A stretch of 64,000 nucleotides of DNA from Porphyra umbilicalis (taxonomy: Eukaryota; Rhodophyta; Bangiophyceae; Bangiales; Bangiaceae): contig KV918855.1 in assembly GCA_002049455.2 (NCBI GenBank), forward strand, positions 1-64,000, given 5' to 3'. The position numbers and the translations under genes were made by a program. Position 1 is the first letter of the stretch, and the number at the start of each line of letters is the position of its first letter. Below, piece by piece: positions 1 through 9,213 of the stretch. The notes beneath the pieces are model-generated. The model had not been told where the DNA came from and made no database searches. It saw nothing but the letters and a program-made list of their open reading frames with translations.

Positions 1-840
1 ACGGGCGTCGTTGCCGCCGCGCAGCGACTGGGTGCCGCCGGCTGGGCGGATCCCTCGTCAAGCGGGCGGCGGCGACGGACGGCATCCGACAGGCGGGGGA
101 CCGCCGCCTGGAGGCGTGAACGGCGGCGGGCCGCGAGACCAAGGTCAACTCCTGCCGCAAGACGTGAGCGCGCCGCCGGCTCGCGGCTGTCTGCCGCTCG
201 CCGGCGGCAGGTGCGCGCCGCCGCCAGACGGTGTGCCGCCTCAAGGCGGCGGCCAATCGCGTGGGGGCGAGGCACGGGCGGCGTTGCCGCCGCCGGCTAA
301 TCGTGTTTTGCCACAAGCCGGCGGCGACCCCACACCTTCCGGGGCCTCCCGGCGCGAAGGCGGTGGCTCGCAGGCGCCGCCGCCAGCCAACGGGCCGTCT
401 GAAGCCGGCGGGGAGTCGGCACCGCCGGCTGCAGATCAACCGCAAGACGGCGACGCGCAGCCCTCACCCGCCGAATGCCGGCCGCCGGCAGCCGCCATGC
501 ACCCCCCGCCCGTCCCGACGTTGAGTCCAGGGGCTCCGGGGGGGGCGTCGGCGGACACGCCGGCGGCGGGCCACGACACGCCGGCGGGCCACGACAAGTC
601 AGCGGGCCACGACCAGCCGGCGGGCCAGGACCAGCCGGCGGACCAGGACCAGCCGGCGGGCCAGGACAAGCCGGCGGGCCAGGACAAGCCGGCGGGCCAG
701 GACAAGCCGGCGGGCCAGGAGAAGCCGGCGGGCCAGGACAAGCCGGCGGCAGCGACGGGCACGCCGCCGCCGGTGCACAAGTAGTGGACGTTGACGCCGT
801 CGGCTGTGGCGTTGCTGCGCCGACGTACGCACCCCCACCG
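1..840. other. GC-rich leader region before the Myb-like ORF
   Basis: Very GC-rich DNA dense in CCGCCGGCG-type triplets. Several frames on both strands are open because the triplets lack stop codons, so none is supported as a gene. One plus frame, continuous with the Myb-like ORF, is open from 475 and could be an N-terminal extension rich in Gly and Pro. The left end of the first Harbinger element was not found here and may lie outside the window. Confidence 0.5.
555..749. repeat. 18-bp tandem repeat (minisatellite)
   Basis: About ten copies of an 18-bp unit, GCCGGCGGGCCAGGACAA with variants. Because 18 is a multiple of three, every frame stays open. In the frame leading into the Myb-like ORF it reads as a repeated Gly-Gly-Pro-Gly-Gln-Ala. 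In another frame it reads as Pro-Ala-Gly-Gln-Asp-Lys. Which frame, if any, is translated cannot be decided. Confidence 0.8.
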
Positions 841-2154
841 ATGGGGACTGGGCTGGGGTGGACGGATGCGGAACGTGTGGCGCTGTGTAAGGCGTACTTA
901 AGCACGTCCCTGGACCCCGTCAAGGGGGCGGACCAGAGTGGGCCGACATTTTGGGCCTCGGTCGTGGCGGCATGGAAGGGGCTGCTGGCGGGGCGCCCTG
1001 GCGTCCGCCGGCGCACTGAGCGCGGCGTGGGGGGGGTGCAGAAGCAGTGGGACAAGATCCGCAAGGGCGTGAACGAGTTTGGCTCCCACTACATGGCGGT
1101 CAAGCGCATGGAGCTGACGGGCAACCCAAGTGACGAGGACATGATCAGCGCTGCGATGGCGCGCTTCTGTGGCGCCAATGTGTACGAGGCGATACGCAAG
1201 GACCGCACGGCGGACAAGGCCAAGGGCAAGGCGACCAAGCGCAAGGCCAAGCAAGTGCACTACCCGTGGGTCCCGTGCTGGCGGGTGCTGCGGCACGTCG
1301 ACAAGTTCAGCGTGGCCGCCGGGGCCGCCGCAGCCGACGGCGGCGCCGCCGGTGCCGGATCAGCCGGCGGCTCTCCCGGCGGCCGCTCGACAAGCGACCC
1401 TGACGAGGACGGAGAGGACGCGGGTGCTGGTGGCTACCAGTCGCGCCCGCGTGGTGTGAAGGCCGCCAAGCGTGACAAGGCGGCGGGCATCCAGGAGTCG
1501 CGTATGTTCAAGGCGAGCACCGACGCGCTGTCCGCGCTGGCGCAAGCAACGGCGGAGCGCACGACCGTGGCTTTTTTTAACTCGGCCGAGATGCGCGACA
1601 CGCCGGAAGCTGTCGCGTTTCGACGCGCGCATGCTCGCAAGCTGATGGCGGCGGCCGGCTTGGCGCTGTCCCCGCCGGAAACTTTGTCGGAGGCGTCTCC
1701 GCCGCCGGCGTCTACAGGAGATGCGCCGGCGGCAGGGGAGTCTACACCCTCCACACCCGCGCTGACATCATCGTCGACGCCGCGTATGCCGCCGGCGCAG
1801 GAGCCGCCGGCTGGCACGGCGGTGGTGCCGGCATCTACGCCGGCGGCGAGCGCCCCTGGGGGTGCGCCGCCGGCGTCTGCGGTCAAGACGACGACTGCGA
1901 CTGTGTCCTCACCGGCGGCCTCGGCCGCCGGCTCTGGTGCAGCAAGCCGTGGCCGGCGGTCGCTGTCGACAATGCAGGCCAAGGCAGCGGCGGCTCTTGC
2001 CGCTGGGTCCAAGACACTCGACGATGAGAACGATGGCATTTTTGTGGTGCCTGTTTTTCCTGTGCGCGACGATGGCGCGGATTGTTCGGAGGACCGGCAA
2101 GACGCTGAGGGGGACGACTCGAGTGATGACGATAGCAACGCGGAGTACCAGTAG
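841..2154 (+). CDS. Myb/trihelix-like DNA-binding protein, ORF1 of a PIF/Harbinger element
   Basis: Predicted protein of 437 residues from the ATG at 841; the frame is open back to 475 through the 18-bp repeat, so the true start is uncertain. Residues about 5-125 look like the Myb/SANT or NAM-associated trihelix-like domain of plant-type PIF/Harbinger ORF1 proteins: W7, then a CKAYLSTSLDPVKGADQ stretch, W38, W45 and W70, with basic residues after each helix. A Lys/Arg-rich linker (about 119-138) and a YPWVPCWRVL motif follow. The rest is Ala/Pro/Ser-rich, ending in an acidic tail. In the family such proteins bind the element's ends and help the transposase enter the nucleus or find its target. 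The transposase gene lies 417 bp downstream on the opposite strand, tail to tail, supporting this role. Assignment to the family is by motif recognition only. Confidence 0.65.
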   Translation: MGTGLGWTDAERVALCKAYLSTSLDPVKGADQSGPTFWASVVAAWKGLLAGRPGVRRRTERGVGGVQKQWDKIRKGVNEFGSHYMAVKRMELTGNPSDEDMISAAMARFCGANVYEAIRKDRTADKAKGKATKRKAKQVHYPWVPCWRVLRHVDKFSVAAGAAAADGGAAGAGSAGGSPGGRSTSDPDEDGEDAGAGGYQSRPRGVKAAKRDKAAGIQESRMFKASTDALSALAQATAERTTVAFFNSAEMRDTPEAVAFRRAHARKLMAAAGLALSPPETLSEASPPPASTGDAPAAGESTPSTPALTSSSTPRMPPAQEPPAGTAVVPASTPAASAPGGAPPASAVKTTTATVSSPAASAAGSGAASRGRRSLSTMQAKAAAALAAGSKTLDDENDGIFVVPVFPVRDDGADCSEDRQDAEGDDSSDDDSNAEYQ

Positions 2155-2183
2155 TGTGTAAGAGTGCGTATTGGACAGCGACT

Positions 2184-2562
2184 TCAAAGGTTTTTTTTTC
2201 CCCGTTGGGCAGGGGTTTTTTTTCCTACTTACTTCGTCTTTGCGTCCGACAGAGAGTATCCCTCTCGCGTCGGTCCCGGGTAGCTCACCACTCCAGCAGC
2301 GGCAGAGATCTGCGCGATAGCCGCAGCGCTGCTCGCCGTCACGCCGACTTTGCGCCGATGCTGAGCTGCCGTGCTGTGCCTTTCGCACGCCGCCGCCGTC
2401 GGCGCGTCAGTAACAACTGTGCGTGCGTGGCGGCGGCGGCCTTTGCGCAGGTCTACAGTACCTCTCAAAAGGCAACCAAGGCAGGCTCCACGAAACACGC
2501 TCACGAAGACACACTGATGTAAGGAAAAAAAAACCGCGAGGCGGGAAAAAAAAACCTTTGTT
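2184..2562. terminator. Matching T9-hairpin-T9 blocks after both convergent Harbinger genes
   Basis: About 30 bp after the plus-strand stop lies CAAAGG, nine Ts, a short CCCC/GGGG hairpin, nine Ts and CCT (about 2185-2222). About 10 bp after the minus-strand transposase stop, read on the minus strand, lies the same arrangement: CAAAGG, nine Ts, a CCGC/GCGG hairpin, nine Ts, CC (about 2560-2522). The two form a long inverted repeat round a spacer of roughly 300 bp in which I see no gene. Position and symmetry suggest shared 3'-end or termination signals; that role is inference. Confidence 0.5.
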
Positions 2563-2571
2563 CGTCTCTAG

Positions 2572-4722
2572 TTAAAGGTACGGCTCCAAAAGCGTTGCTC
2601 TGTCCGCCCATACGTCCTCCGCCAGGTCATGCCTCAGCTTCAGGTGCTCCTCCTCGCTCCGCGTCTCTGCCCAAGCGCCTAACGCTTGCCCAAAAGTGCC
2701 TACAGGTAGCCAGGCTACGTGTGCAATGGCGGGCGCAATGGCGGGGGGGGGATCACCGCCCCCCACAACGCCGTCCCCACCGTCCTGCATTCCCTCAGCG
2801 CCACCGCCGGCCGCCTGACCGCCGCCGGCGGCAGCGGCCGCCGCCGCAACTCCCCCAGCCCCACCACCCGCAACCAAATCGCCGCCGGCGGATCCATCAC
2901 CGCCGGCGGCGGCCGCTCCTCCATTGCCGCCGCCGGCGTTGCCGGCGGCAGCGCCGTGCATACCTCCATGTCCCGCCGCCCCCCCGCCGCCGCCGGCCGC
3001 CTGACCGCCGGCGGCGGCGGCCGCCGCCGCAACGCCCCCAGCCCCCCCACCAGCAACCAGATCGCCGCCGGCGGATCCATCACCGCCGGCGGCGGCCGCT
3101 CCTCCATTGCCGCCGCCGGCGTCACCGGCGGCAGCACCGCGCACACCACCAAGTACCGCCGCCCCGCCGCCGCCGCCGGCCGCCTGACCGCCAGCGGCGG
3201 CGGCCGCCGCCGCAACTCCCCCAGCCCCCCCACCCGCAACCAAATCGCCGCCGGCGGATCCATCACCGCCGGCGGCGGCCGCTCCTCCATTGCCGCCGCC
3301 GGCATCACCGGCGGCAGCACCGCGCACACCACCAAGTACCGCCGCCCCCCCGCCGCCGCCGGCCGCCTGACCGCCGGCGGCGCCCGCCGCCGCAACTCCC
3401 CCAGCCCCCCCGCCCATAACCAGACCACCGCCGGTGGATCCGTCACCGCCGACGGCGGCCGCTCCTCCATTGCCGCCGCCGGCGTTGCCGGCGGCGCCGC
3501 CGTGCCCACCCGCAGGCCCCGCCGCCCCGCCGCCGCCGGCCGCCTGACCGCTGGCGGCCATACGGGTGCGGGACACATACACGTCGCGTCGCTTCTTGGT
3601 GACCATGTTGTGCAGGATGGCCACCGCCTTAGTGACGGTGACCATCTGCTCAACGGTGAAGTACTTTGCAGGGTGCAAAGCCACATGAAAACGTGCCGTA
3701 AGCACGGCATACAGTCGTTCGACATCTTTCCGCAGGGCTTCTTGAAGTCGGTTAAATGTAACCTCTACTTCTGTCGTGGGGTTAGGAAACGGAGAGACGA
3801 AAAACGCGAACCGAGGATAAATACCATCCACAAGATAATACAGGAGCGTGCGGGTCGTGCCGTTAGCAGTGTAAGAAAATGTACGGGGCGGCCATTCTCC
3901 GTTCGTAACGGATAAATAGAGGGGGGAAACATGCATAACGTTCAGGTCGTTGTGAGATCCAGGACACCCCACAAATAAATGCCAAATCCAGAGGTCCTCA
4001 TCACAAACGGTCTCCATCACCACGGAACGCTTCCCGTGGCGATTCTGGTACATGCCAGCGAACGCCTTGGGGCAGTTGCGCCACTCCCAGTGGCTGCAGT
4101 CAAGGGAGCCCATGCAACCGGGCATCCCGCGCTCAGCATTACGCGTCAGAATGCGCTGCAGTTCTTCAGGGGTGGGGGGACGCAAATATGAGGGTCCAAA
4201 CTCATTCACAATAAAGCGCATCAACTCTCGCACCGACATAGCAATAGTTGAAGCGGACAGTCGCACATATTCATCAGTCCTGTCCGGCGCCTCCCCATAC
4301 GCAATGACTCGAAAAGCCGCAACCACCTTTTGCAAGGGGTGAGCCTGGAGCCGGCCAGTCGCATTGATGCGCTGCGCAAAAAACGGTCGGTCCTTCACGG
4401 CATTGTATATACGAAGAAACACGCTGCGCGGCACGCGGAACCGACGCTCAAAGTCACCCTCGTTGTAGACAGGCGGCTCCCCATTGAGACCAAAATAATC
4501 TCTCAGAATAGCACGCAAACCTGAGCGGAAGTTACGCCGCTTATTCGGCCGGCGGCCCGGCACAGATCCAACATAACGCGGCCGCCGGTGCACCCGAGAC
4601 GCACGGGCACGCTTCCGCCAATGACGCAACGCGTGTAGGTGCGCCGCAACCGCCGAAGCAATTTGTAGGTCCTCCGTATCCTCCAGCATCGCGTCTGCGG
4701 ACAAATCAAAAGGGTCGTCCAT
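2572..4722 (-). CDS. PIF/Harbinger DDE transposase with a Gly/Ala repeat tail
   Basis: Predicted protein of 716 residues from the ATG at 4722; the frame is open to 5049, but the upstream part looks non-coding. The core matches the plant-type Harbinger transposase domain. D208 sits in GSLDCSHWEW, D259 in GCPGSHNDLNVMH and E335 in RKDVERLYAVLTARF, all three catalytic positions being present. YYLVDGIYPRFAFF and AILHNMV motifs are also typical. The enzyme would cut and paste the element using its terminal inverted repeats. From about residue 390 the sequence is an unusual 300-residue Gly/Ala tail encoded by a 183-bp tandem repeat. The Myb-like ORF1 faces it tail to tail. Nothing in the core is visibly broken, so the gene may still be functional, but the right-hand TIR was not located. 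Confidence 0.85.
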   Translation of the reverse strand: MDDPFDLSADAMLEDTEDLQIASAVAAHLHALRHWRKRARASRVHRRPRYVGSVPGRRPNKRRNFRSGLRAILRDYFGLNGEPPVYNEGDFERRFRVPRSVFLRIYNAVKDRPFFAQRINATGRLQAHPLQKVVAAFRVIAYGEAPDRTDEYVRLSASTIAMSVRELMRFIVNEFGPSYLRPPTPEELQRILTRNAERGMPGCMGSLDCSHWEWRNCPKAFAGMYQNRHGKRSVVMETVCDEDLWIWHLFVGCPGSHNDLNVMHVSPLYLSVTNGEWPPRTFSYTANGTTRTLLYYLVDGIYPRFAFFVSPFPNPTTEVEVTFNRLQEALRKDVERLYAVLTARFHVALHPAKYFTVEQMVTVTKAVAILHNMVTKKRRDVYVSRTRMAASGQAAGGGGAAGPAGGHGGAAGNAGGGNGGAAAVGGDGSTGGGLVMGGGAGGVAAAGAAGGQAAGGGGGAAVLGGVRGAAAGDAGGGNGGAAAAGGDGSAGGDLVAGGGAGGVAAAAAAAGGQAAGGGGGAAVLGGVRGAAAGDAGGGNGGAAAAGGDGSAGGDLVAGGGAGGVAAAAAAAGGQAAGGGGGAAGHGGMHGAAAGNAGGGNGGAAAAGGDGSAGGDLVAGGGAGGVAAAAAAAGGGQAAGGGAEGMQDGGDGVVGGGDPPPAIAPAIAHVAWLPVGTFGQALGAWAETRSEEEHLKLRHDLAEDVWADRATLLEPYL
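2826..3552. repeat. 183-bp minisatellite inside the transposase gene
   Basis: Four tandem units can be followed by a BamHI site (GGATCC) at 2890, 3073, 3256 and 3436, giving periods of 183, 183 and 180 bp. The unit is a multiple of three, so it adds 61 Gly/Ala-rich residues per copy to the C-terminus of the transposase. The middle units are almost identical, suggesting recent expansion. Confidence 0.9.
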
Positions 4723-5692
4723 CGCGCAAAGAAGACGGTCGCCACGACGGTGGCGGCGGACGGCCGTCGACGACGACGGCGCCGCGCTGACGGTGCCACC
4801 TGCACTCGGATCTCCCCAGCACCCCACAGTGAACACACCGCACAGACAGAGCAGATTTCCTTTCGCCCGCCCCCCCGGCAGACCGTTCCAATGCCCCCCG
4901 CTGGACCCCCGAAACGGTCGCATCCCGGGGTGGAGGCACGGTCGCCTGTGGTCGCGTGCTCGATGCGACGGTCCGTAGCAGTCGCGATACCGTTGCAAAC
5001 GGTGAGCGCTCGAACGCTCTCCCGCGACACAAAGTGCATGGTTTGTCACTGCAGTTTTCTAAAAAGCCGGATGCCACGACACAAGCACTTGGAACGGCGG
5101 CCAAAGCAGCGCCAGCCAATGAGAGAGCTGAACAAGATGGGGAGGAGAGCTCCGACTCCCCGAATCGTGCAGAGAATGGGGGACAAGGGCCTCACCCCCC
5201 ATTTTCTGCCCGCTGAATCTGTGTGTACTTATGTGATTCCGATCAACTAGATTCGCGTTTTCTCTCTTCGATTTCGGGTGCCCGTCGTTGCTGTGGAGCC
5301 GTCCCCAACCCCAAGAGCCTAAACTGAGCCACGTGGAGCATTCGGGAGACACGTTTCTGACACGTATACACATTCGGACTTGGGGAAGACGTTGTTGGGT
5401 GTGCTCTAAGGCGTGTTTAATCTGTGTTTTGGGCGTGTCGAGGCGAGATAAAGCCAGCCTTGGCTCAGCGGCGATTTGCCGCCAAGGAGGGTTGGCATTT
5501 GGGAGGGTGGAATGGGGGATGCGAATGGATAATATATCCTGTACTGTATTTCATGGAGACTTACTATCACCTGAGATTTCGCTACTTTGAAACGGGGCCA
5601 ATATCATTTTACTCGATACGCAGCCGTTGATTCCGTTGGGCTGGGCATTTGACAGGGATGGGCCATCGACGCTGCCGCGCCATGCATGCCGG
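4723..5692. other. Upstream region of the first Harbinger transposase
   Basis: No gene is supported here. The stretch 4723-5049 is an open extension of the transposase frame without a recognised domain. From about 5060 the DNA loses the GCC triplet pattern. The right end of the first Harbinger element should lie in this region, but no TIR partner could be identified without its left end. Confidence 0.4.
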
Positions 5693-5695
5693 TCA

Positions 5696-5714
5696 GGGTC
5701 GTTCCGCACCGGGC
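5696..5714 (+). repeat. Left TIR of the second Harbinger element
   Basis: Sequence GGGTCGTTCCGCACCGGGC, preceded by TCA. It is the exact reverse complement of 12573-12591. Confidence 0.9.
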
Positions 5715-6054
5715 TCTTTTGCCAGTATCGCGGTATGCGGTATACGGTATCGCTCAGCCATTGGCCACAGCTGGCCACGTTGACAACGTGTGGGCGGCCC
5801 GATACCGAGCCCGCGATCGAAGATGGGGGGTTGGTGAATCGCGGGACGCATAGAGAATAGGGCTTTGAGCCCCACTGATTTGGTGAAATTAATTGAAAGG
5901 GACTTGAGTGCTTTCTGTTGAGTGAATTCCATTCCGGGATCTCCGGAAGGTGCACACCGGCGGCGCTTCTCGAAAAAGAGAAGCGCTCCGACTGCCACCC
6001 GTAGATCCCTGGCCCCCGCGTGCGCTCACCACGAGCTGTTTGCGTCTCCTAAGT

Positions 6055-7332
6055 ATGTCTTCATCTGCCTCCCGCGAGGCAGCCGGCGTGCCAACAACGA
6101 TGGCGTCCCAGAACGCGTTGGCGGCTGCCGCTGTTGCGGCCTCGATTGACTCTCTTCCTCCTACTGGTTCGGCCGCGGCGGACCGGCCGCCGCAGCTCGC
6201 GGCTGTTCAGGATTCTGCGGCAGATGTCCACGCCGCGCTGCTGCGCGTCTACACTCGCGAGCAGCTCAAGGAGATTTGCAAGGCAGCCGATGTTCCTGTT
6301 TGCGGGGTGAAGCTGTCGCTTGCCAAGCGCTTAGTGAGCGACGTGACCGCTCAAAACCTTTGCAACATTATCCCCAACTTGCAGGCTTCCTCCAGCGGAT
6401 TGTTTCCGTCGTCACCAGTTTTTCTTTCGAACAACTGCTTGCATGTGCTGCCTACCCGCGCCAGCGTGGCAGGCAGCGCGGGTGGGGCACCCGCGCAGCC
6501 TCCGTTTGACCTCGACGAGTACGCCAGGATGGTCCACGTGCTCAGCGAGTCGAGCGTGCAAGACGCCTTGTCGGCACACAAAAATCACCGATCGCGCTCC
6601 GAGCTGGAAGCGCCCCCGCCCGACCCTTGGATCTCCCACGTCGGCAAGCTGTACAACGACAACGACTACGCGCCCGACGCTGTCACCAACGCGCCGCTGT
6701 CGATTTTGATGGCCGTTCCGACCGTGTTGCCGCGCGAGCGGCCGCCGGCCTTCCTCAAGGTCAAATGGGCCGACCTCCGCCGCATTTTTTGCGTGGCGTA
6801 CAAGTGGTACACCAAGTGCGGCAACAACCAGCCGGCCATTGGACAGCAGGTGCGTGAGTTTGAGGACTGCATTCCTGATGATGTGTCACCTCTGCTCCGT
6901 CAGGCCACAGAGTACGCCTGGTGCGTCTTTCAAATCAACCCCGACCTGCTCGGCAAGTGGCCTCGCAACCTGCCGGACGATGCCGCCTTCGAGGCCGGGG
7001 GTGGCGGGGGGTCGGGGATCGACAGGACGTCGCCGGCGCGGGGCCGCAAGCGTGCCGCCCCGGCGCACGAGCAGGTCCTCGACGGCATTGACAGGCGCCT
7101 CGAGGCCATTTTGGGCGACAACAAGAACGAGGCACAGCAAAATGCCGACCAGCTGGACACCCTCACCAAGGTGGCGAAGCAGATGGACGGACTGTCGCCC
7201 TCTTTGAAGAGCACCAAGCTTCTGCATCAAATTTGGAAGCAGCAGGCCACAACGCTCCTGAAGACGAGCGGGGCACCGGTAGATGAGACTGACGAAGACG
7301 TGCAAGAGTACTGGGGGGCTACCGAGACATAG
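6055..7332 (+). CDS. SAP-domain protein, putative accessory ORF of the second Harbinger element
   Basis: Predicted protein of 425 residues starting at the ATG at 6055, in a frame open from 5950. Residues about 62-97 (LLRVYTREQLKEICKAADV, then a Gly-x-Lys and KRLV) fit the two-helix SAP DNA-binding motif. The middle part (about 190-310) has many Trp, Tyr and Phe residues and looks globular but is not recognised. After a Gly-rich linker and a basic RGRKR stretch, residues about 335-405 form a probable helical or coiled-coil segment. The gene lies inside the element bounded by TIRs, upstream of the convergent transposase, where PIF/Harbinger elements usually carry a Myb-like ORF. I infer it replaces that partner. 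No Myb signature is visible. Confidence 0.6.
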   Translation: MSSSASREAAGVPTTMASQNALAAAAVAASIDSLPPTGSAAADRPPQLAAVQDSAADVHAALLRVYTREQLKEICKAADVPVCGVKLSLAKRLVSDVTAQNLCNIIPNLQASSSGLFPSSPVFLSNNCLHVLPTRASVAGSAGGAPAQPPFDLDEYARMVHVLSESSVQDALSAHKNHRSRSELEAPPPDPWISHVGKLYNDNDYAPDAVTNAPLSILMAVPTVLPRERPPAFLKVKWADLRRIFCVAYKWYTKCGNNQPAIGQQVREFEDCIPDDVSPLLRQATEYAWCVFQINPDLLGKWPRNLPDDAAFEAGGGGGSGIDRTSPARGRKRAAPAHEQVLDGIDRRLEAILGDNKNEAQQNADQLDTLTKVAKQMDGLSPSLKSTKLLHQIWKQQATTLLKTSGAPVDETDEDVQEYWGATET

Positions 7333-7484
7333 AGCCTCGCGCGAGGAGACTTCGTTGTTGTAGTAAACGGCTTGGCGCACGGGTAAATGCCACCGTGAGG
7401 ACATAAGAAAACCTCCCACTCACACCCACAAATGCTTGCCCCTACTGTCAAGCAGGACAAGAAGGCCGCTGCGAAACCAAGAAA
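7333..7484. other. Spacer between the SAP ORF and the palindrome
   Basis: Short non-coding spacer. A small perfect hairpin (CCTCGCGCGAGG) lies just after the SAP ORF stop; no T-tract follows it. Confidence 0.4.
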
Positions 7485-9072
7485 TGGACAAGGCGGCGCG
7501 CCACCATGCACTTGTCAGGGCACAAGGGCACAAAGCACCCATTTGTCACAAACAAAGCCATTGTTTCTTGCCTACCCACTAGCAGTATGCCTTCACCGGC
7601 TCTCTCGCCCACGCACTGTCAACGCCCCGACCACGTCTCGCCTAAAACCCGGCCACGCCCCACCGACAACCCACACAAGCGCCGTCAGAGCCCCGACCAC
7701 GCACCACCTACAACCCACGCACGCGCCGTCCGCGCCCCGACAACGCCCCACCCGCAACCCGACCACGTGCCGTCAGCGCCCCGACCACGCGCCACCCGCA
7801 ACCCGACAACGCCCCGCCCGCAGCCCGACCACGCCCCGCCCACATCCCGCCCGCGCCCCGCTAAAGACCCTGCCGACGCCTCGTAGACGCCCCGACGACG
7901 CCCCACGCACGTCCCGCCAGCGCCCCGCCAACCGCCCAAACAGACAAACCGAATGTGCAACCTGACTAGAGAGAGACACAGCAGCCACGGGAGCGAGTAA
8001 ACAGTGCTTTATTTCCCCTGTTCCTGTACCAGTACGCAAGACAGAGAGATAGGGGTGGTTGTAGCAACAAGACGAAGCGAGAATTGGTCGGGGAGAGGCG
8101 GGTAAGGTTGCAGGCATCACAAAGGAAGGTAGAGTGGACAAGAAAAGTCAACTGGGAAATGGGCACGGGCAGGGAGAACGGGAGGAGGGGCGCTCGGACT
8201 GGTCAGGTACGCGTTACTGAGCAAGCAGTCGGCCGTTCGTGCCAAAGTGCGTTCACAGGGCGGCTCACTGACATCAGACCATTCTGTTAGCTCGTGCCTG
8301 GTCGGACGACGTGCCCGTCACAGCTGAGCCCCGAGTCCGTTGCTGAGCATCGCAAACCGTCCGCGGAGGACCACTTACATAACAAAAACGACAGAGTGAA
8401 AGAAGGCCGGGGAGCACACTGGATGCGCTCTCTGAGACACGACAAGAATCACTGCCGTGCACGCAGACGGTGAAACCGGCCCCCGACGGAGTTGCGACCG
8501 TACCTACCCAGGGATGGAAAGGGCGAGTAGCTTCGGCGATGAATCCGAATCGTGGCACGACGGTGAGGGCCAGAGCCGATGCGCACGTGTGCGGTAGAGG
8601 CTGGACAGGCGGCGTGTGTGACGACTACGGAGAAGCAGCAGCGGCCCGTTGGGCGCCTCCAAGTCGGTCGGAGCCGGCTGGTGCGGTGCGCACCGCGGCC
8701 TCGGAAAACAGTGGCCCGGCTGGGCGGATTGGGCGGTGGGTGGGGGCACCGCAGCGAATGTGGCGCGGTCGAAGAAACAGTGGCCTGACTGGTCGGATTG
8801 CGGGGGGGGCTCACGCAGGCATTCTGGGCGGGGTGGCGGAAAATTGGGTGCTAGAGCAGCCACGGAAGCCGGCGGCAGCGCACGGCACGTGGTGACGATG
8901 CGTACCCGCGTGACGATGTGTGGCACAGGGCCATTTGGCCAAAAAGGGCAATATCCCATTCGCTCTCACGGCGAGCACTTTCAGTTCCAGCCTGCACCAC
9001 CCGTGGGAATCGATGCCGCGTGGCCTGGAGCGGCGCGATTGCAGCTGTCAGCTTCGATGTGATCGCGTTCCG
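7485..9072 (+). repeat. Left arm of the 3.3-kb palindrome
   Basis: This 1.59-kb arm is the near-exact reverse complement of 9214-10803. Mirror positions add to 18,287 over most of the arm, with one slip in a G run (eight Gs near 8810, nine Cs near 9480) and one near the outer end. Only a few base differences were seen. Peptides read from both arms are identical over long stretches. It holds a minisatellite at about 7615-7935 and no recognisable gene. Confidence 0.92.
7615..7935. repeat. CGCCCCGACCACG minisatellite, left arm
   Basis: Short degenerate tandem units built on CGCCCCGACCACGC and CACCCGCAACCCGAC. They translate to Pro/Arg/Thr-rich strings in every frame, which explains the open frames here. 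The mirror copy is at about 10352-10672. Confidence 0.8.
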
Positions 9073-9213
9073 ATGCTTGCGTGCACGTTTGCCATTCGGT
9101 ACTGTCATGCAGAGTTTTGAGGAATTCAATGAACAAAGCTTGTCCAATGGTGCCAGCCAGATCACCGCAACAGAGTGGCCTTTGGCATCAAACACGGCCA
9201 GAAAACAGACCCA
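9073..9213. other. 141-bp spacer at the centre of the palindrome
   Basis: Unique, less GC-rich DNA separating the two arms. No gene or motif recognised. In RNA form it would be the loop of a very long hairpin. Confidence 0.85.
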
